A DNA stretch of 64,000 nucleotides from JABDKH01 sp963768565 (GTDB lineage Bacteria > Bacteroidota > Rhodothermia > Rhodothermales > JABDKH01): contig CAVYIO010000007.1 of the NCBI GenBank assembly GCA_963768565.1, positions 1 to 64,000 of the forward strand, written 5' to 3'. Of the stretch, positions 10,803-20,292 are shown piece after piece. The notes under the pieces were generated by a model, which was given only the letters and a program-made list of their open reading frames with translations, was not told where the DNA came from and made no database searches. The position numbers and the translations under genes were made by a program. Numbering within the stretch: the first letter of the stretch is position 1; every line of letters begins with the position of its first letter.

Positions 10803-12024
10803 CCGCACGATCGAGGACATCTACCGGGCGGAGTGGGGTCGGCTGTTGTCGCTGCTGGTGTCTCGGACCCGTCGCCTCGATCTGGCCGAAGACGCGCTGA
10901 GTGAGGCCTTCGCACGAGCGGCGGTCCGGTGGCCCGCCGACGGAGTGCCGGCCAGTCCTGTCGGCTGGCTGTACACCACGGCCCATCGCCACGTGATCGG
11001 GCGACTCCGAGCGGAGGCGATCGCCGGACGCAAGGCGCCACTGCTCGCGGTCAGACCCGGATGGGAACCACACGGTGACGCGGGCGAGGAGGTGGTCGAC
11101 GATCGCCTGCACCTCATCTTGTTGTGCTGCCACCCAGCCCTCCCGCCAGCATCGCGATCGGCGCTCGCGCTCCGCCTGGTCATCGGGACACCGACCGACC
11201 AGATCGCCCGCCTGTTCCTGGTGTCGCCGTCGACGATGGCGGCGCGCCTGACGCGAGCGAAGAAGAAGATCCTCCTCGCCGGCATTCCGATCGGCGACCC
11301 GATCGAGGACGAACTTCGATCGCGTCTCGACGAGGTCTGCCGGACGATCTACCTGGCCTTCACCGCTGGGTACGCACCCGGGGGTGGGTCCGATCTGCTG
11401 CGGGCCGACCTCGCCGGCGACGCTGTGCGACTCGCGACCGTGTTGCACGATCTGATGCCCACCGTGACCCAGGTGCGGGCCATGCTCGCACTCCTTCTGC
11501 TCCAACACTCGCGTCGCGATTCGCGAGTGAGCGGCGACCTGCTCGTCGCGCTCGCCGACCAGGACCGCTCGATGTGGCACCACGAAGAGATCCGCACCGG
11601 GCTGGCGCTGCTCGAGGGGCTCCAGCCAACCGACGGATACGCAGAAGAGCTCCGACTCCAGGCCCTCGTCGCAGCGGAGCACACCCGAGCACCCACCGCC
11701 GAAGCGACGGACTGGACCACGATCGCCGGCTACTACGCCGTCCTCGAAGCACGGACCGGATCAGCGATCGTGCGCCTCAACCGCTCGGTCGCGGTCGCCG
11801 AGGCGCAGGGTCCCCGTGCCGGCCTCGCCCTGCTGAGCGGGCTCGAGGATCTCCTGCCCGGGAACCACCGAGTCGCCGCCGTCCGCGCCGAACTGGCTCA
11901 GCGGGCGGGCGACGTCAACCTCGCCCGAACGTCGTACCATTCTGCGCTCGATCTGTGCGGCAACGATGTCGAAGCCGCTCACCTGCGGGCACGGTTGAAT
12001 GCGCTCCAAGCCCCCGCTCGGTGA
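10765..12024 (+). CDS. ECF sigma factor with C-terminal TPR-like extension (ECF42-like)
   Basis: 419 residues, unbroken. Region 2 is near the N-terminus (IEDIYRAEWGRLLSLL, then DLAEDALSEAFARA and PVGWLYTTAHRHVI). Region 4 holds ALRLVIGTPTDQIARLFLV and the recognition helix STMAARLTRAKKKI. The remaining 230 residues are helical repeats such as IRTGLALLEGLQPTDGYAEE and GYYAVLEARTGSAIV, the DUF6596/TPR-like tail that marks ECF42. This group lacks an anti-sigma gene and is believed to be controlled through its own C-terminal domain. It fits its overlapping DGPF partner. Confidence 0.88.
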   Translation: MTSTSDRSSTRPDRTIEDIYRAEWGRLLSLLVSRTRRLDLAEDALSEAFARAAVRWPADGVPASPVGWLYTTAHRHVIGRLRAEAIAGRKAPLLAVRPGWEPHGDAGEEVVDDRLHLILLCCHPALPPASRSALALRLVIGTPTDQIARLFLVSPSTMAARLTRAKKKILLAGIPIGDPIEDELRSRLDEVCRTIYLAFTAGYAPGGGSDLLRADLAGDAVRLATVLHDLMPTVTQVRAMLALLLLQHSRRDSRVSGDLLVALADQDRSMWHHEEIRTGLALLEGLQPTDGYAEELRLQALVAAEHTRAPTAEATDWTTIAGYYAVLEARTGSAIVRLNRSVAVAEAQGPRAGLALLSGLEDLLPGNHRVAAVRAELAQRAGDVNLARTSYHSALDLCGNDVEAAHLRARLNALQAPAR

Positions 12025-12060
12025 GCAACGGAGGGCCGAGCCACCGCAGCGGCCGGGCGC

Positions 12061-12648
12061 TCAGACAGATTCGGAGATGATCTGGTCGAGAAGGCTCTCG
12101 TCGACGGCGCCGGCGACGGTTTCCATGCTGCCGTCGACCTTCACGATGACGAGGGCGGGTTGGAAGGCGACGTCGAAGCGGGCGAAGACCTCACCCGGGT
12201 CATCGTTGATCTGCGGAAACGTCAGGGCGTGCTTGTCGATGAACCCCTGGTACGAGTCCTCCGAGCCGGTCCACGCCACGCCTACGAAGTTGACCTGGTC
12301 CTGGTACTTGATGCTTGCCGCCTCGACCGAGGGGGCTTCACGGTTGCAGGTGCTTCAAGTGGGAGACCAGAACCAGAATGCCGTCGGTTTGTCGGACAGC
12401 TCGGCAGCGTTGAGCTCGCCACCGCCCACGAGGCTGCTCGTGAACTGCAGGATCTCGGGTGCACCGCCGACGACCGCCGGCTCGGCGGTCGTCTCGCCGG
12501 CGCCGGCGTCGGGATCGGCAACGGAGTCGGTCGCCACGGGTGCGGCAGTGGTGGCGTCGTCCGCACTGTCGGAGCTTCCGCAGGCGACCACGGCGAAGCC
12601 GGCCGCGAGCACGAAGGCAGCGGTGGGGAGAGGTCGACGCCAGTTCAT
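12061..12648 (-). CDS. Thioredoxin-fold (TlpA-like) lipoprotein with in-frame TGA at the CXXC motif; candidate selenoprotein
   Basis: The ATG at 12648 starts a signal peptide with a lipobox ending AVVAC, so the protein is probably membrane-anchored outside the cytoplasm. After a low-complexity linker comes the redox strand KPTAFWFWSPT, then an in-frame TGA (12357-12355), then STCNREAPSVEAASIKYQ. The frame is unchanged on both sides of the TGA and continues for 97 codons to the normal thioredoxin-fold end (FQPALVIVKVDGSMETV). With Cys or Sec at codon 98 the motif is C/U-S-T-C, the expected TlpA/ResA active site. A SECIS-like hairpin follows 18 nt later. Alternatives are a TGC-to-TGA sequencing substitution or a true nonsense mutation. 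The gene lies in a stretch free of frameshifts. Confidence 0.7.
12317..12336 (-). other. SECIS-like hairpin downstream of the in-frame TGA
   Basis: On the coding (minus) strand the 20 bases gccccctcggtcgaggcggc can fold as a 3-bp lower stem, one C-C mismatch and a 4-bp upper stem (CCUC/GAGG) closed by a GGUC loop. The loop begins 26 nt after the TGA and has G at its first two positions. Known bacterial SECIS elements have a small apical loop with a G near its 5' side about 16-37 nt after the UGA. Being GC-rich, the sequence could fold this way by chance. Confidence 0.45.
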
Positions 12649-12734
12649 GCCTCCAGGGTATCGACCGCAGGGTTCGCCGGGTGCCCGCCCGGCGACGGTT
12701 TCGGGCCTGTTCATCGTCCGTAGGCTGAGGTGGG

Positions 12735-13160
12735 ATGAAGACCCGCACGCTGCTGCTCCTGTCGGTCGGAACCGCATTGATGATCCTGATGGCCGGAGGC
12801 GTACTGCTGTTCCAGCTGTCGGGTCAGGAGGTGGTCAGCCGGGCGACGCCGTTCGGCGAGGAAGCGACGGTCGGTGACGCTCGGGTGACCGTCCTCGATG
12901 TTGAGGTGTTCGGCGACACGATGGTCGTCTCGGTGGAGATCGGCGGAGTGGACGATGTGGATGGGATCGACAGTTTTCGGCTGGTCACCGGTGATCGGCA
13001 ACTGTCGCCGCTCGCATCGGCCGATGGTGATCGTTGTGACGGCATCAGCGAGGCGTCGCGGGCGTGCGTCGTCGAGTTCGACGTCGCCGAGGCGGCGGGG
13101 ACGAGCCGTGTGCTGATCATGCGCCGCGGCGACGAACAGGCCACCTGGCGACTCGCCTGA
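12735..13160 (+). CDS. Hypothetical single-TM exported protein
   Basis: 141 residues, unbroken. Residues 1-28 (MKTRTLLLLSVGTALMILMA and onward) form a signal peptide or N-terminal anchor. The rest is a compact beta-rich domain with the pattern GDARVTVLDVEVFGDTMVVS and one Cys pair (DRCDGISEASRACVVEF) that may form a disulfide. The layout resembles DUF4352/telokinin-like extracytoplasmic domains, but I cannot assign it firmly. It is divergent from the candidate selenoprotein, sharing an 86-bp intergenic region. Confidence 0.6.
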   Translation: MKTRTLLLLSVGTALMILMAGGVLLFQLSGQEVVSRATPFGEEATVGDARVTVLDVEVFGDTMVVSVEIGGVDDVDGIDSFRLVTGDRQLSPLASADGDRCDGISEASRACVVEFDVAEAAGTSRVLIMRRGDEQATWRLA

Positions 13161-13307
13161 GCGCGATCGCCGCTCGAGAGCCACCACCGGTACCGACCGT
13201 GTGCGGCCGGATGTGATCGGGTCATGGTGCTCCGGATACCGGTTACCGATCGGTCACTTGCAGGCCCACGGTTCCGACGGGCTGGTGGAGCGCTACGGTG
13301 ATCCACC

Positions 13308-14723
13308 GTGAGCTCATGCATCCGACCACTTCGATCTCGTCGTCATCGGCGGAGGACCCGGCGGGTACTCCGCCGCTCTGTACGGCGCATCCGCCGGCTT
13401 GAACGTCGCCCTCGTCGAGAAGGACGCCCTGGGCGGCACCTGCCTCAACCGCGGGTGCATCCCGGCCAAGGCGTTCCTCGAGACGGCAGCGGTCAAGCGC
13501 CACGTCGATCACGCTGCCGATTTCGGTATCGAGACCGGTGGCGATGTCGTCCGTTGCATTCGCCACGACGCAGGAACGCAAGCAGGGCATCGTGAAGGGC
13601 CTGGTCGGCGGAATCGCGGCGATGTGCAAGGGCCGCAAGGTCGAGGTGTTCAACGGCGTCGGTTCGCTCCGGGCCGGGCGCACGGTCGACGTCGCCTTGG
13701 GCGACGGTGGCTCCGCCACGATCACGGGCGACTTCGTCATGCTCGCCTCCGGCTCGGTGCCCCGCCTGATTCCCGGCTTCGAGCGTGGTGGGCCGATCAT
13801 GACCAGCGACGAGGTGCTCGATCTCGACACGCTCCCGGCACGCGTCGCCGTCATCGGTGGTGGCGCGATCGGCTGCGAGTTCGCGTCGACGTTCGCCGAT
13901 CTCGGTTCCGAGGTGACCATTCTCGAGGGATTGCCGAAGATCCTGCCCGGCCTCGACAAGGACGTCGCGAAGGTCGTCGAGAAGTCGTTCAAGAAGAAGA
14001 AGATCGCGATCAAGACCGGCGTCATGGTCAATGGCCACACGCCGAACGACTCCGGCGGCACGGTCGTGGCGTACGGCGACGGCGAGTCGGTCGAAGTCGA
14101 CGTCGTCGTCGTGTCGGTCGGCCGCCGACCCTTCGCCGACCAGCTCGGCCTCGACGGCACCGCCGTGGTCGTCGACGAGCGCGGCTTCGTCGTCGTCGAC
14201 GAGTACTGCCGCACCGGCGAGGCCGGCGTCTACGCGGTCGGCGACCTGATCAACACACCGCAGCTCGCGCACGTCGGCGTACGCCGAGGCGATCCTCGTC
14301 ATCAAGCACCTGCTCGGCGAGGACCCGATGCCGGTGATGTACGACCGGGTGCCGTGGGCGATCTACTGCCATCCCGAGGTCGCATGGGCCGGGCCCGACG
14401 AGCAGCAGGCGAAGGACGCCGGACACGACGTCGTCGTCGGCAAGCACCCGTTCAAGTTCAACAGCCGGGCGATGATCCTCGGCGAGACCGAAGGCCTGGT
14501 GAAGGTCATCGCCAAGAAGCGTGCCGACGGCACCGCGGGTCAGATCCTCGGCGTGCACATGGTCGGCCCGTGGGTCACCGAGCAGCTGTCGGGCGGCTAC
14601 CTCGCGGTCAACTGGGAGGCCTCCGTCGACGAAGTCGCGGAATTCATCCAGCCCCATCCGAGTTTGAGTGAGTTGTTCGGTGAGACCGTGCTCTCGCTCA
14701 CCGGTCGCAGCTTCAACGGCTGA
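13308..14723 (+). CDS. lpdA: Dihydrolipoyl dehydrogenase (E3, frameshifted)
   Basis: E3 reoxidises dihydrolipoyl groups of 2-oxoacid dehydrogenase complexes using NAD. The FAD motif VVIGGGPGGYSAALYG and the redox disulfide GGTCLNRGCIPAKAF are at the N-terminus. The NAD motif GGGAIGCEFASTFADLG is central, and the C-terminal QPHPSLSELFGE holds the His-Pro active-site pair (His before Pro is the catalytic base). The most likely start is the GTG at 13308, but an indel within the first codons moves the frame. Others lie near 13560 and 14275. The E2 gene follows 58 bp later on the same strand. Confidence 0.88.
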
Positions 14724-14781
14724 TCGCCCGATCCGACCACATCTTCGCAGCACCCAGATCTCAGGACAAAGGACACGAATC

Positions 14782-16182
14782 ATGGCAGACGTCACCCTCC
14801 CGCAGCTCGGTGAAACCGTCACCGAAGGCACGATCACCCAGTGGTTCAAGGCCGTGGGCGACGAGGTCGCCGAAGACGAGCCGTTGTTCGAGGTCTCGAC
14901 CGACAAGGTCGACACCGAAGTGCCGTCACCCGTGTCGGGAACGCTTACTGGAGATCCGCGCCGAGGAGGGCGAGACGGTCGAGGTCGGCACGGTCATCGC
15001 CGTCGTCGGCGATGGCGGATCGGCGGCACCGGCGGCAGCAGCTCCGGCCGCTCGCGCCCGAGCCGGCGCCCGAACCCGAGCCGAGCTCCGCCGGCCGCTC
15101 CCGACGCCCGAGCCCGAACCTGCTCCGCCGGCTGCTCCTGCGCCCTCAGCGACCCCGGCTCCCGCCGCTGACACGACGGCGCAGGCAGGCGACAACCGCC
15201 TGCTCTCACCGGTCGTGCGCCGCTTGGTCAACGAACACGGCCTCGACCCCGACGCGATCACCGGGTCCGGTCCGGGAGGTCGGATCACTCGCGATGACGT
15301 CCTCGACCACATCGATGCCACGGGAGCGAAGCCCCTGGCCGCACCGCCAGCGGCGGCGCAGGCCCCTGCTGCGGCACCCAGTGCCCCGACAGCTCCGGCC
15401 GCTGCTGCTCCAGCTGCGCCTCCAGCCGTCCGCGCCAGCTGCACCGGCTCCACAGGTCAGTGCCGGCCGAACGCGACTCCGCGGTGCGCCTGTCGAAGAT
15501 CCGTCAGCTCACCGGCGACCACATGGTGATGAGCAAGGCGGTCAGCCCGCACGCGTTCAGCGTGGTCGAGGTCGACTTCGCCAACGTCGACGTCGTCCGC
15601 ACGGCGAAGAAGAACGAATGGAAGGCGCAGCACGGATTCAGCCTCACCTATTTGCCGTTCATCGCCCGGGCGATCATCGACGGGCTCGCCGAGTTCCCAC
15701 ACCTCAACGCGAGTGTGTCCGACGGCGAGCTGATCGTGCACAACTTCATCGACCTCGGGATCGCCGTCGACCTCGACTACGAGGGGTTGCTGGCACCGGT
15801 CGTCCGCGACGCCGACACCAAGCGTCTCGGCGCGATTGCCAGCGAGATCTCCGACCTCGCCGACCGTGCCCGCAACCGCAAGCTGACCCCCGACGAGATC
15901 TCGGGCGGCACCTTCACCATCTCGAACAACGGCTCGGCCGGGTCCGTGCTCACGATGCCGATCATCAACCAGCCGCAGGTCGGGATCATCTCGACCGACG
16001 CGATCATCCGCAAGCCGGTTGTCACGACCGGCCCCGACGGTGGCGAGGCCATTGCGATCCACCCGGTCGGCAACCTCGCCATGAGCTGGGACCACCGTGC
16101 GTTCGACGGCGCCTATGCCGCGGGCTTCCTCAAGAAGGTCAAGCAGATTCTCGAGACGAAGGATTGGAACACCGAGCTGTAG
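14782..16182 (+). CDS. Dihydrolipoamide acyltransferase E2 (sucB/bkdC-like, frameshifted)
   Basis: Domains in order: one lipoyl domain (MADVTLPQLGETVTEG, with the lipoylated Lys in VSTDKVDTEVPSP), an Ala-Pro-rich linker, an E3-binding domain (SPVVRRLVNEHGLD to ITGSGPGGRITRDDV), a second Ala-Pro linker and the catalytic core. The core ends with VGNLAMSWDHRAFDGAYAA, whose DHRxxDG holds the catalytic His and Asp. Known E2s transfer acyl groups to CoA; whether the substrate is succinyl or branched-chain acyl is not decidable here. Indels near 14945, 15060 and 15450 shift the frame. It pairs with lpdA upstream. The lipB-lipA genes that make and attach lipoate lie 3.4 kb downstream. Confidence 0.85.
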
Positions 16183-16261
16183 GCGCGGCGTCTCAGGGCG
16201 GCGTGGACGAGATGGTGTTGGTGCGGCGCTTCAACATCGGCCCGGCGATCTGAGCTGTCGT

Positions 16262-17191
16262 TCAACCGGGATCGAGGATGAAGTCGTCGAGGTGATCCGC
16301 GAGTTCGTCGGCGACCAGCCGTGCGGGTGATCTGTCGGGTTCGTTCGGTCGCAAGAGTGCGTTCCACTCGAGGGGGAGGCCTGCTTCGCCACACCGAACT
16401 TCCACGATCCGCCCCGCATCGATCACCGGCGCCAACGCCCACCGGCTCAAGATGCTGATGCCCGCATCAGCAGCGACGAGTTCGGCAATCGCATTCGTCT
16501 GTTCAACGATGGTGACGGTACGTGGGTACCTCTGCGCAGGCCCGATGAACCGGTCGAACTCAAAGCCCGGAGCGGGGCGCGGGTTGTACGTCAGGTATGA
16601 CTCGTCAGCCAAGTCCGCAGCCTCGACCCACTTGCGATCGGCAAGACGGTGCCCCGGCGCGACGCACAGGACGAGTTCATCGTGGAAGAGCAGTCGCGTG
16701 TCGAAGATGCCCTCGGCGGTGCCGGGTGCGATGACGAGGTCGGCAGCACCGGAGGCGAGGTGTGCCGACGGTTGATCGTCGATGACGACAAGTTGCAGAT
16801 CGATCGTCGGATGATTGGCGCGAACATCGTGAAGAAACCCCGGATACCAGTGGTAACAGTCGTACGAGCCGACAGCGATCCGGACCGATGCGACAATCGT
16901 GCGGTCCTCGCTGATGAGCAGGTGTTCGCTTCGTTCGAGGTCAGCGAGCGCCCGACTTGCCGTCTGATGCACCATGAGTCCTGCACGGGTGGGGAGCAGG
17001 CGGCGACGCGGTCCGCGATCGAACAGTCTGGTCCCGAGACGGCGTTCGGCCTCGGCGAGACGATGGCTGAGCGCTGACTGCGACGAGTGCAGACGCTCGG
17101 CTGCCGCGGTCATCGTGCCCAACTCCGTGATCGCGACGACGGTCTCGTAGTGACGGAGGTCGAGCTGCAGCGGCACCACTCGATCATACAT
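16262..17191 (-). CDS. LysR-family transcriptional regulator
   Basis: 309 residues, unbroken. The winged helix-turn-helix is at residues 10-65 (YETVVAITELGTMTAAAERL, then SSQSALSHRLAEAERRLG and FDRGPRRRLLPTRAG). The C-terminal periplasmic-binding-like effector domain includes VRIAVGSYDCYHWYPGFL and HRLADRKWVEAADLADESY. It is divergent from the 2OG-oxygenase/M24 operon, the usual LysR arrangement, and a perfect inverted repeat sits over its start codon. The inducer is unknown. Confidence 0.9.
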   Translation of the reverse strand: MYDRVVPLQLDLRHYETVVAITELGTMTAAAERLHSSQSALSHRLAEAERRLGTRLFDRGPRRRLLPTRAGLMVHQTASRALADLERSEHLLISEDRTIVASVRIAVGSYDCYHWYPGFLHDVRANHPTIDLQLVVIDDQPSAHLASGAADLVIAPGTAEGIFDTRLLFHDELVLCVAPGHRLADRKWVEAADLADESYLTYNPRPAPGFEFDRFIGPAQRYPRTVTIVEQTNAIAELVAADAGISILSRWALAPVIDAGRIVEVRCGEAGLPLEWNALLRPNEPDRSPARLVADELADHLDDFILDPG

Positions 17192-17205
17192 GAATGTGAT
17201 TCATG
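17189..17205. promoter_or_regulatory. Inverted repeat over the LysR start, candidate operator
   Basis: catgaat-gtg-attcatg is a perfect 7+7 inverted repeat with a 3-base centre. It overlaps the ATG of the LysR gene and lies upstream of the divergent oxygenase gene (start 17319). The position suits autoregulation and control of the divergent operon, although the short spacer differs from the usual T-N11-A LysR site. Confidence 0.4.
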
Positions 17206-17318
17206 TGAAAGTGGCCCATTGATTTGTTGGACTCATCGCAGGCTTCTCTGGCTGACTGGACATCGGGGCCGGTGCACGAAGCGGACGAGGCATCGGACGG
17301 AACCGGAACGGACACTCG

Positions 17319-18212
17319 ATGACACTTCTCGAACAGCTTGCGAATCCCGAGGCGGGTGACCTCTCTGATGTCATCGACCTGAATCGGTATCCCATTCACC
17401 AGCCGGGCTCGTACGCCTGGCAGGTCATGATCGACGAGGCGCGACAACACATCACGAGTGACGGATGCCTGGTGCTGCCGGACTTTCTGTTGCCAGCCGC
17501 GCTCGAACTGGCGGCCGAGGAAATTGCAGCGATGGCGACGCACGTCTCGATCCGGGAGCACACGTCGACGGTGTACGCCCGTCGGGATCTCGAAGCATCG
17601 TTACCCGCCGACGACCCACGCGTGCAGCGGTTGACGTGGCATGCGGGCCATGTCACGCGCGACATGATTCCGCCGTACTCGATCGCCCATCGGGTCTACG
17701 CATCGTCGTACTTCAAGGCGTTCATCGCCGCGTGCACCGATCGTGAGCGGGTGTTCGAGTACGCCGATCCGTTGGCCGGCTTGGTGGCGACCGTCCTGCC
17801 GCCGACTGGCGCGTATCCGTGGCACTACGACACCAACGAGTTCGTCATCACGATCATGACGCGTCAGCCCGATCACGGGGGTGAGTTCCAGTACTGCAGC
17901 AACCTTCGTCGTCCGGGCGATGAGAACCTTGCGGGACTCGCCGACGTGCTGTCTGGCGAGCATCCCGAGATGATTCGCACGGTCGATCTCCAACCTGGCG
18001 ACATGCAACTCTTCCTTGGTCGCTACTCGCTCCACCAGGTGACGCGGACAACCGGCGCGACGGATCGACACGTGATGGTGTTCAGCTACAGCGATCGGCC
18101 AGGCGTGATCGGGCCCGTCGATCGGACGCGAGCGGTGTACGGCCGGGTGACCGAAGCGCATCTGGTTGCAGAAGCGGCGCGGTCGGCGGCAACCGATGGC
18201 TTGATCCTGTGA
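17319..18212 (+). CDS. Fe(II)/2-oxoglutarate-dependent oxygenase-like protein
   Basis: 297 residues, unbroken. The core motif AYPWHYDTNEFVITIM gives the His-x-Asp iron ligands. The distal His and 2OG-binding Arg are likely in GRYSLHQVTRTTG and ATDRHVMVFSYS, followed by the DRPGVIGPVDRTRAVYGR ending seen in ArpA-like/HalD-related oxygenases. Asp rather than Gly or Ala at the second ligand position points to a hydroxylase rather than a halogenase. The substrate is unknown. The stop overlaps the GTG of the M24 gene (GTGA), so the two are translationally coupled, and the pair is divergent from a LysR regulator. Confidence 0.75.
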   Translation: MTLLEQLANPEAGDLSDVIDLNRYPIHQPGSYAWQVMIDEARQHITSDGCLVLPDFLLPAALELAAEEIAAMATHVSIREHTSTVYARRDLEASLPADDPRVQRLTWHAGHVTRDMIPPYSIAHRVYASSYFKAFIAACTDRERVFEYADPLAGLVATVLPPTGAYPWHYDTNEFVITIMTRQPDHGGEFQYCSNLRRPGDENLAGLADVLSGEHPEMIRTVDLQPGDMQLFLGRYSLHQVTRTTGATDRHVMVFSYSDRPGVIGPVDRTRAVYGRVTEAHLVAEAARSAATDGLIL

Positions 18213-19408
18213 GCGACCGGCTCGCGACCGGCTCATCAATCGCAACGACGCTCGATCACCGTGCTCTTGACAGCGGACGGCTGGCCCGACTGCGCGCCTC
18301 ACTCGAAACGGCGGGTTGCGACGCCGGACTCTTCTACGACCCGATCAACATCCGCTACGCAACCGGCACGTCGAACATGCAGGTCTATTCGCTGCACAAC
18401 CCATGTCGGTACGTCTACGTCCCCGTCGCGGGTGCCGTGGTGCTGTTCGAATTCAAGGGGTGCGAACATCTCTCGATCGGACACCCAATGGTCGACGAGG
18501 TGCGCACCGCAGTCAGCTGGTACCACTTCATCGCAGGATCACGCGTCGACGAGTTCGCGAAGATGTGGGCAGAGGAGATCGCTGCACTCCTGGGTGCGGA
18601 TGCCCGAGACCTCGCCGTCGACCGCTGCGATCCGGTCGGCGCCGCCGCGCTGGGTGAGCACGGCATTCGGCTGCACGACGGACAGGAGGCGGCGAATCGA
18701 GCGCGCATGATCAAGACCCCTGACGAGATGAGTCTCATTCGACAGGCCATCAGTGGTTGCGAGAGGGGCGTCGCCGAGATGCGCGCATCGATGCGGCCAG
18801 GACAGACCGAGCAGGAATTGTGGGCGCAATTGCACGCGGCAAACATCGCGGCCGGTGGCGAGTGGCTCGAAACGCGGCTGCTCACATCAGGGCAGCGCAC
18901 CAACCCCTGGTACCAGGAATGCTCGGACAAGGTGATCGACGCAGGCGACCTCGTCGCGTTCGACACCGACTTGATCGGCATCGGTGGCTACTCGGTCGAC
19001 ATCTCGCGGACCTGGACCGCCGACGCTGGGGCCCCGACGTCGAACCAGCAACGACTGTTCGACGCCGCACACGAGCAACTCGAGCACAACATCGAGCTGT
19101 TCACCCCGGGAGCGTCATTCGCGGAAATCTCACAACACGGCCATCTGCCGCCTGGCGACATCCACTCGGTCACGAACGCAGCGATCGGTCACGGCATCGG
19201 ATTGTGTAACGAGTACCCGCTCATCTTGAACCGTGATCACTTCGACGGCGGTGGCTACGACGGAACGATCGAACCGGGCATGGTGATCTGCGTCGAAGCA
19301 CTCGCTGCACCTCCAGGTGGCACCGAGTCGGTGAAGCTCGAAGAGCAGATTCTCATCACCGACACCGGCATCGACCGGCTCTCGAAGTTTCCCCTCGGAC
19401 TGGCCTGA
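18209..19408 (+). CDS. M24 pita-bread-fold enzyme, DddP-like (DMSP lyase family) with Asp-to-Asn change
   Basis: 399 residues. The N-terminal creatinase-like domain (YDPINIRYATGTSNMQ) is followed by a pita-bread domain. Metal ligands visible: D252 and D254 (FDTDLIG), D264 (VDISRTW), H328 (GHGIG), E363 (CVEA) and E378 (LEEQ). As I recall the Ruegeria DddP structure, its ligands are D295, D297, D307, H371, E406 and E421; all fit here with one constant offset of 43. The proposed catalytic D377 then falls on N334 (GLCNEYP). So the fold and iron site look DddP-like, but dimethylsulfoniopropionate cleavage is uncertain; a related lyase or hydrolase is also possible. GTG start overlapping the upstream oxygenase. 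Confidence 0.7.
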   Translation: MSDRLATGSSIATTLDHRALDSGRLARLRASLETAGCDAGLFYDPINIRYATGTSNMQVYSLHNPCRYVYVPVAGAVVLFEFKGCEHLSIGHPMVDEVRTAVSWYHFIAGSRVDEFAKMWAEEIAALLGADARDLAVDRCDPVGAAALGEHGIRLHDGQEAANRARMIKTPDEMSLIRQAISGCERGVAEMRASMRPGQTEQELWAQLHAANIAAGGEWLETRLLTSGQRTNPWYQECSDKVIDAGDLVAFDTDLIGIGGYSVDISRTWTADAGAPTSNQQRLFDAAHEQLEHNIELFTPGASFAEISQHGHLPPGDIHSVTNAAIGHGIGLCNEYPLILNRDHFDGGGYDGTIEPGMVICVEALAAPPGGTESVKLEEQILITDTGIDRLSKFPLGLA

Positions 19409-19537
19409 GCCAGCATTCATGGTTCGCCGGTGTCGTTTTCGGGCGGCTCCGTGATCGCCCCGGTCGAGCATGCGACGACCCGAGCGTTCGGGGTGGTCCC
19501 ATGAGCCCGCCGAGCACGGGAGGCGTAGGCTCGACGT

Positions 19538-20292
19538 GTGAGTCCTGCGACCACCCCCGGCACACCAACACCCCTTCGTGTCCGATGGCTCGGGTCGGTG
19601 CCGTACCGGGAGGCGCTGGCGGTCCAGCAGGCGCTGTTCGACCACGGGACCGGACAGCATCTGCTGCTGCTCGAGCATCCGCACGTTTTCACGTACGGTC
19701 GGACGGCTGATCTCGCGACGAACCTGAAGTCCGAACCAGCGGCGGTCGGGGCCGAGCTCGTCGCCGTCAAACGCGGTGGCGACATCACGTATCACGGCCC
19801 CGGTCAGCTCGTCGGCTACCCGATCCTCAACGTCGCGAACTCCATCGGAGCGACCGACCACGTGTGCGGCGTCGAGGGGCTGATCATCGACACCCTCGGT
19901 GAACTCGGACGTGACGAACGCCGGACGCCTCCCCGGATTCGCCGGCGTGTGGCTCGACCCCGGGACCGCACGCGAACGCAAGATCTGTGCGATCGGCGTT
20001 CGCCTCCGTCGGGGCCGGACCATGCACGGCTTCGCACTCAACGTCACGACCGACCTCACGTACATGCGCGAGCACATCGTCCCGTGCGGCATCGGCGACA
20101 AGCCGGTCACCTCGCTCGCCGAGGAGGGCGTCGACGTCACGATGGAGCAGGTCGCCGACGTGATCGCTCGGCTCGCCGCCGAGCGGTGGTCCGAGGTCGG
20201 GCTCGAACGGCAGGACGTCGCCTGGGCTCATGCCGCCGACGGCCGCGACCTGTCGGCGTTCTCACGTGGCGAGGGCCCCGGCGAACAGGTGA
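19538..20292 (+). CDS. lipB: Lipoyl(octanoyl) transferase LipB (frameshifted)
   Basis: LipB moves octanoate from acyl carrier protein to lipoyl domains such as that of the E2 upstream. The GTG start at 19538 gives a protein with HLLLLEHPHVFTYGR, the family signature RGGDITYHGPGQLVGYP, the catalytic Lys in RKICAIGVR, GFALNVTTDL and the catalytic Cys in IVPCGIG. One indel near 19910 separates the two halves. The end is not certain: a TGA at 20290 overlapping the lipA GTG (GTGA) in the third frame would need another indel. It is followed directly by lipA. Confidence 0.88.
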
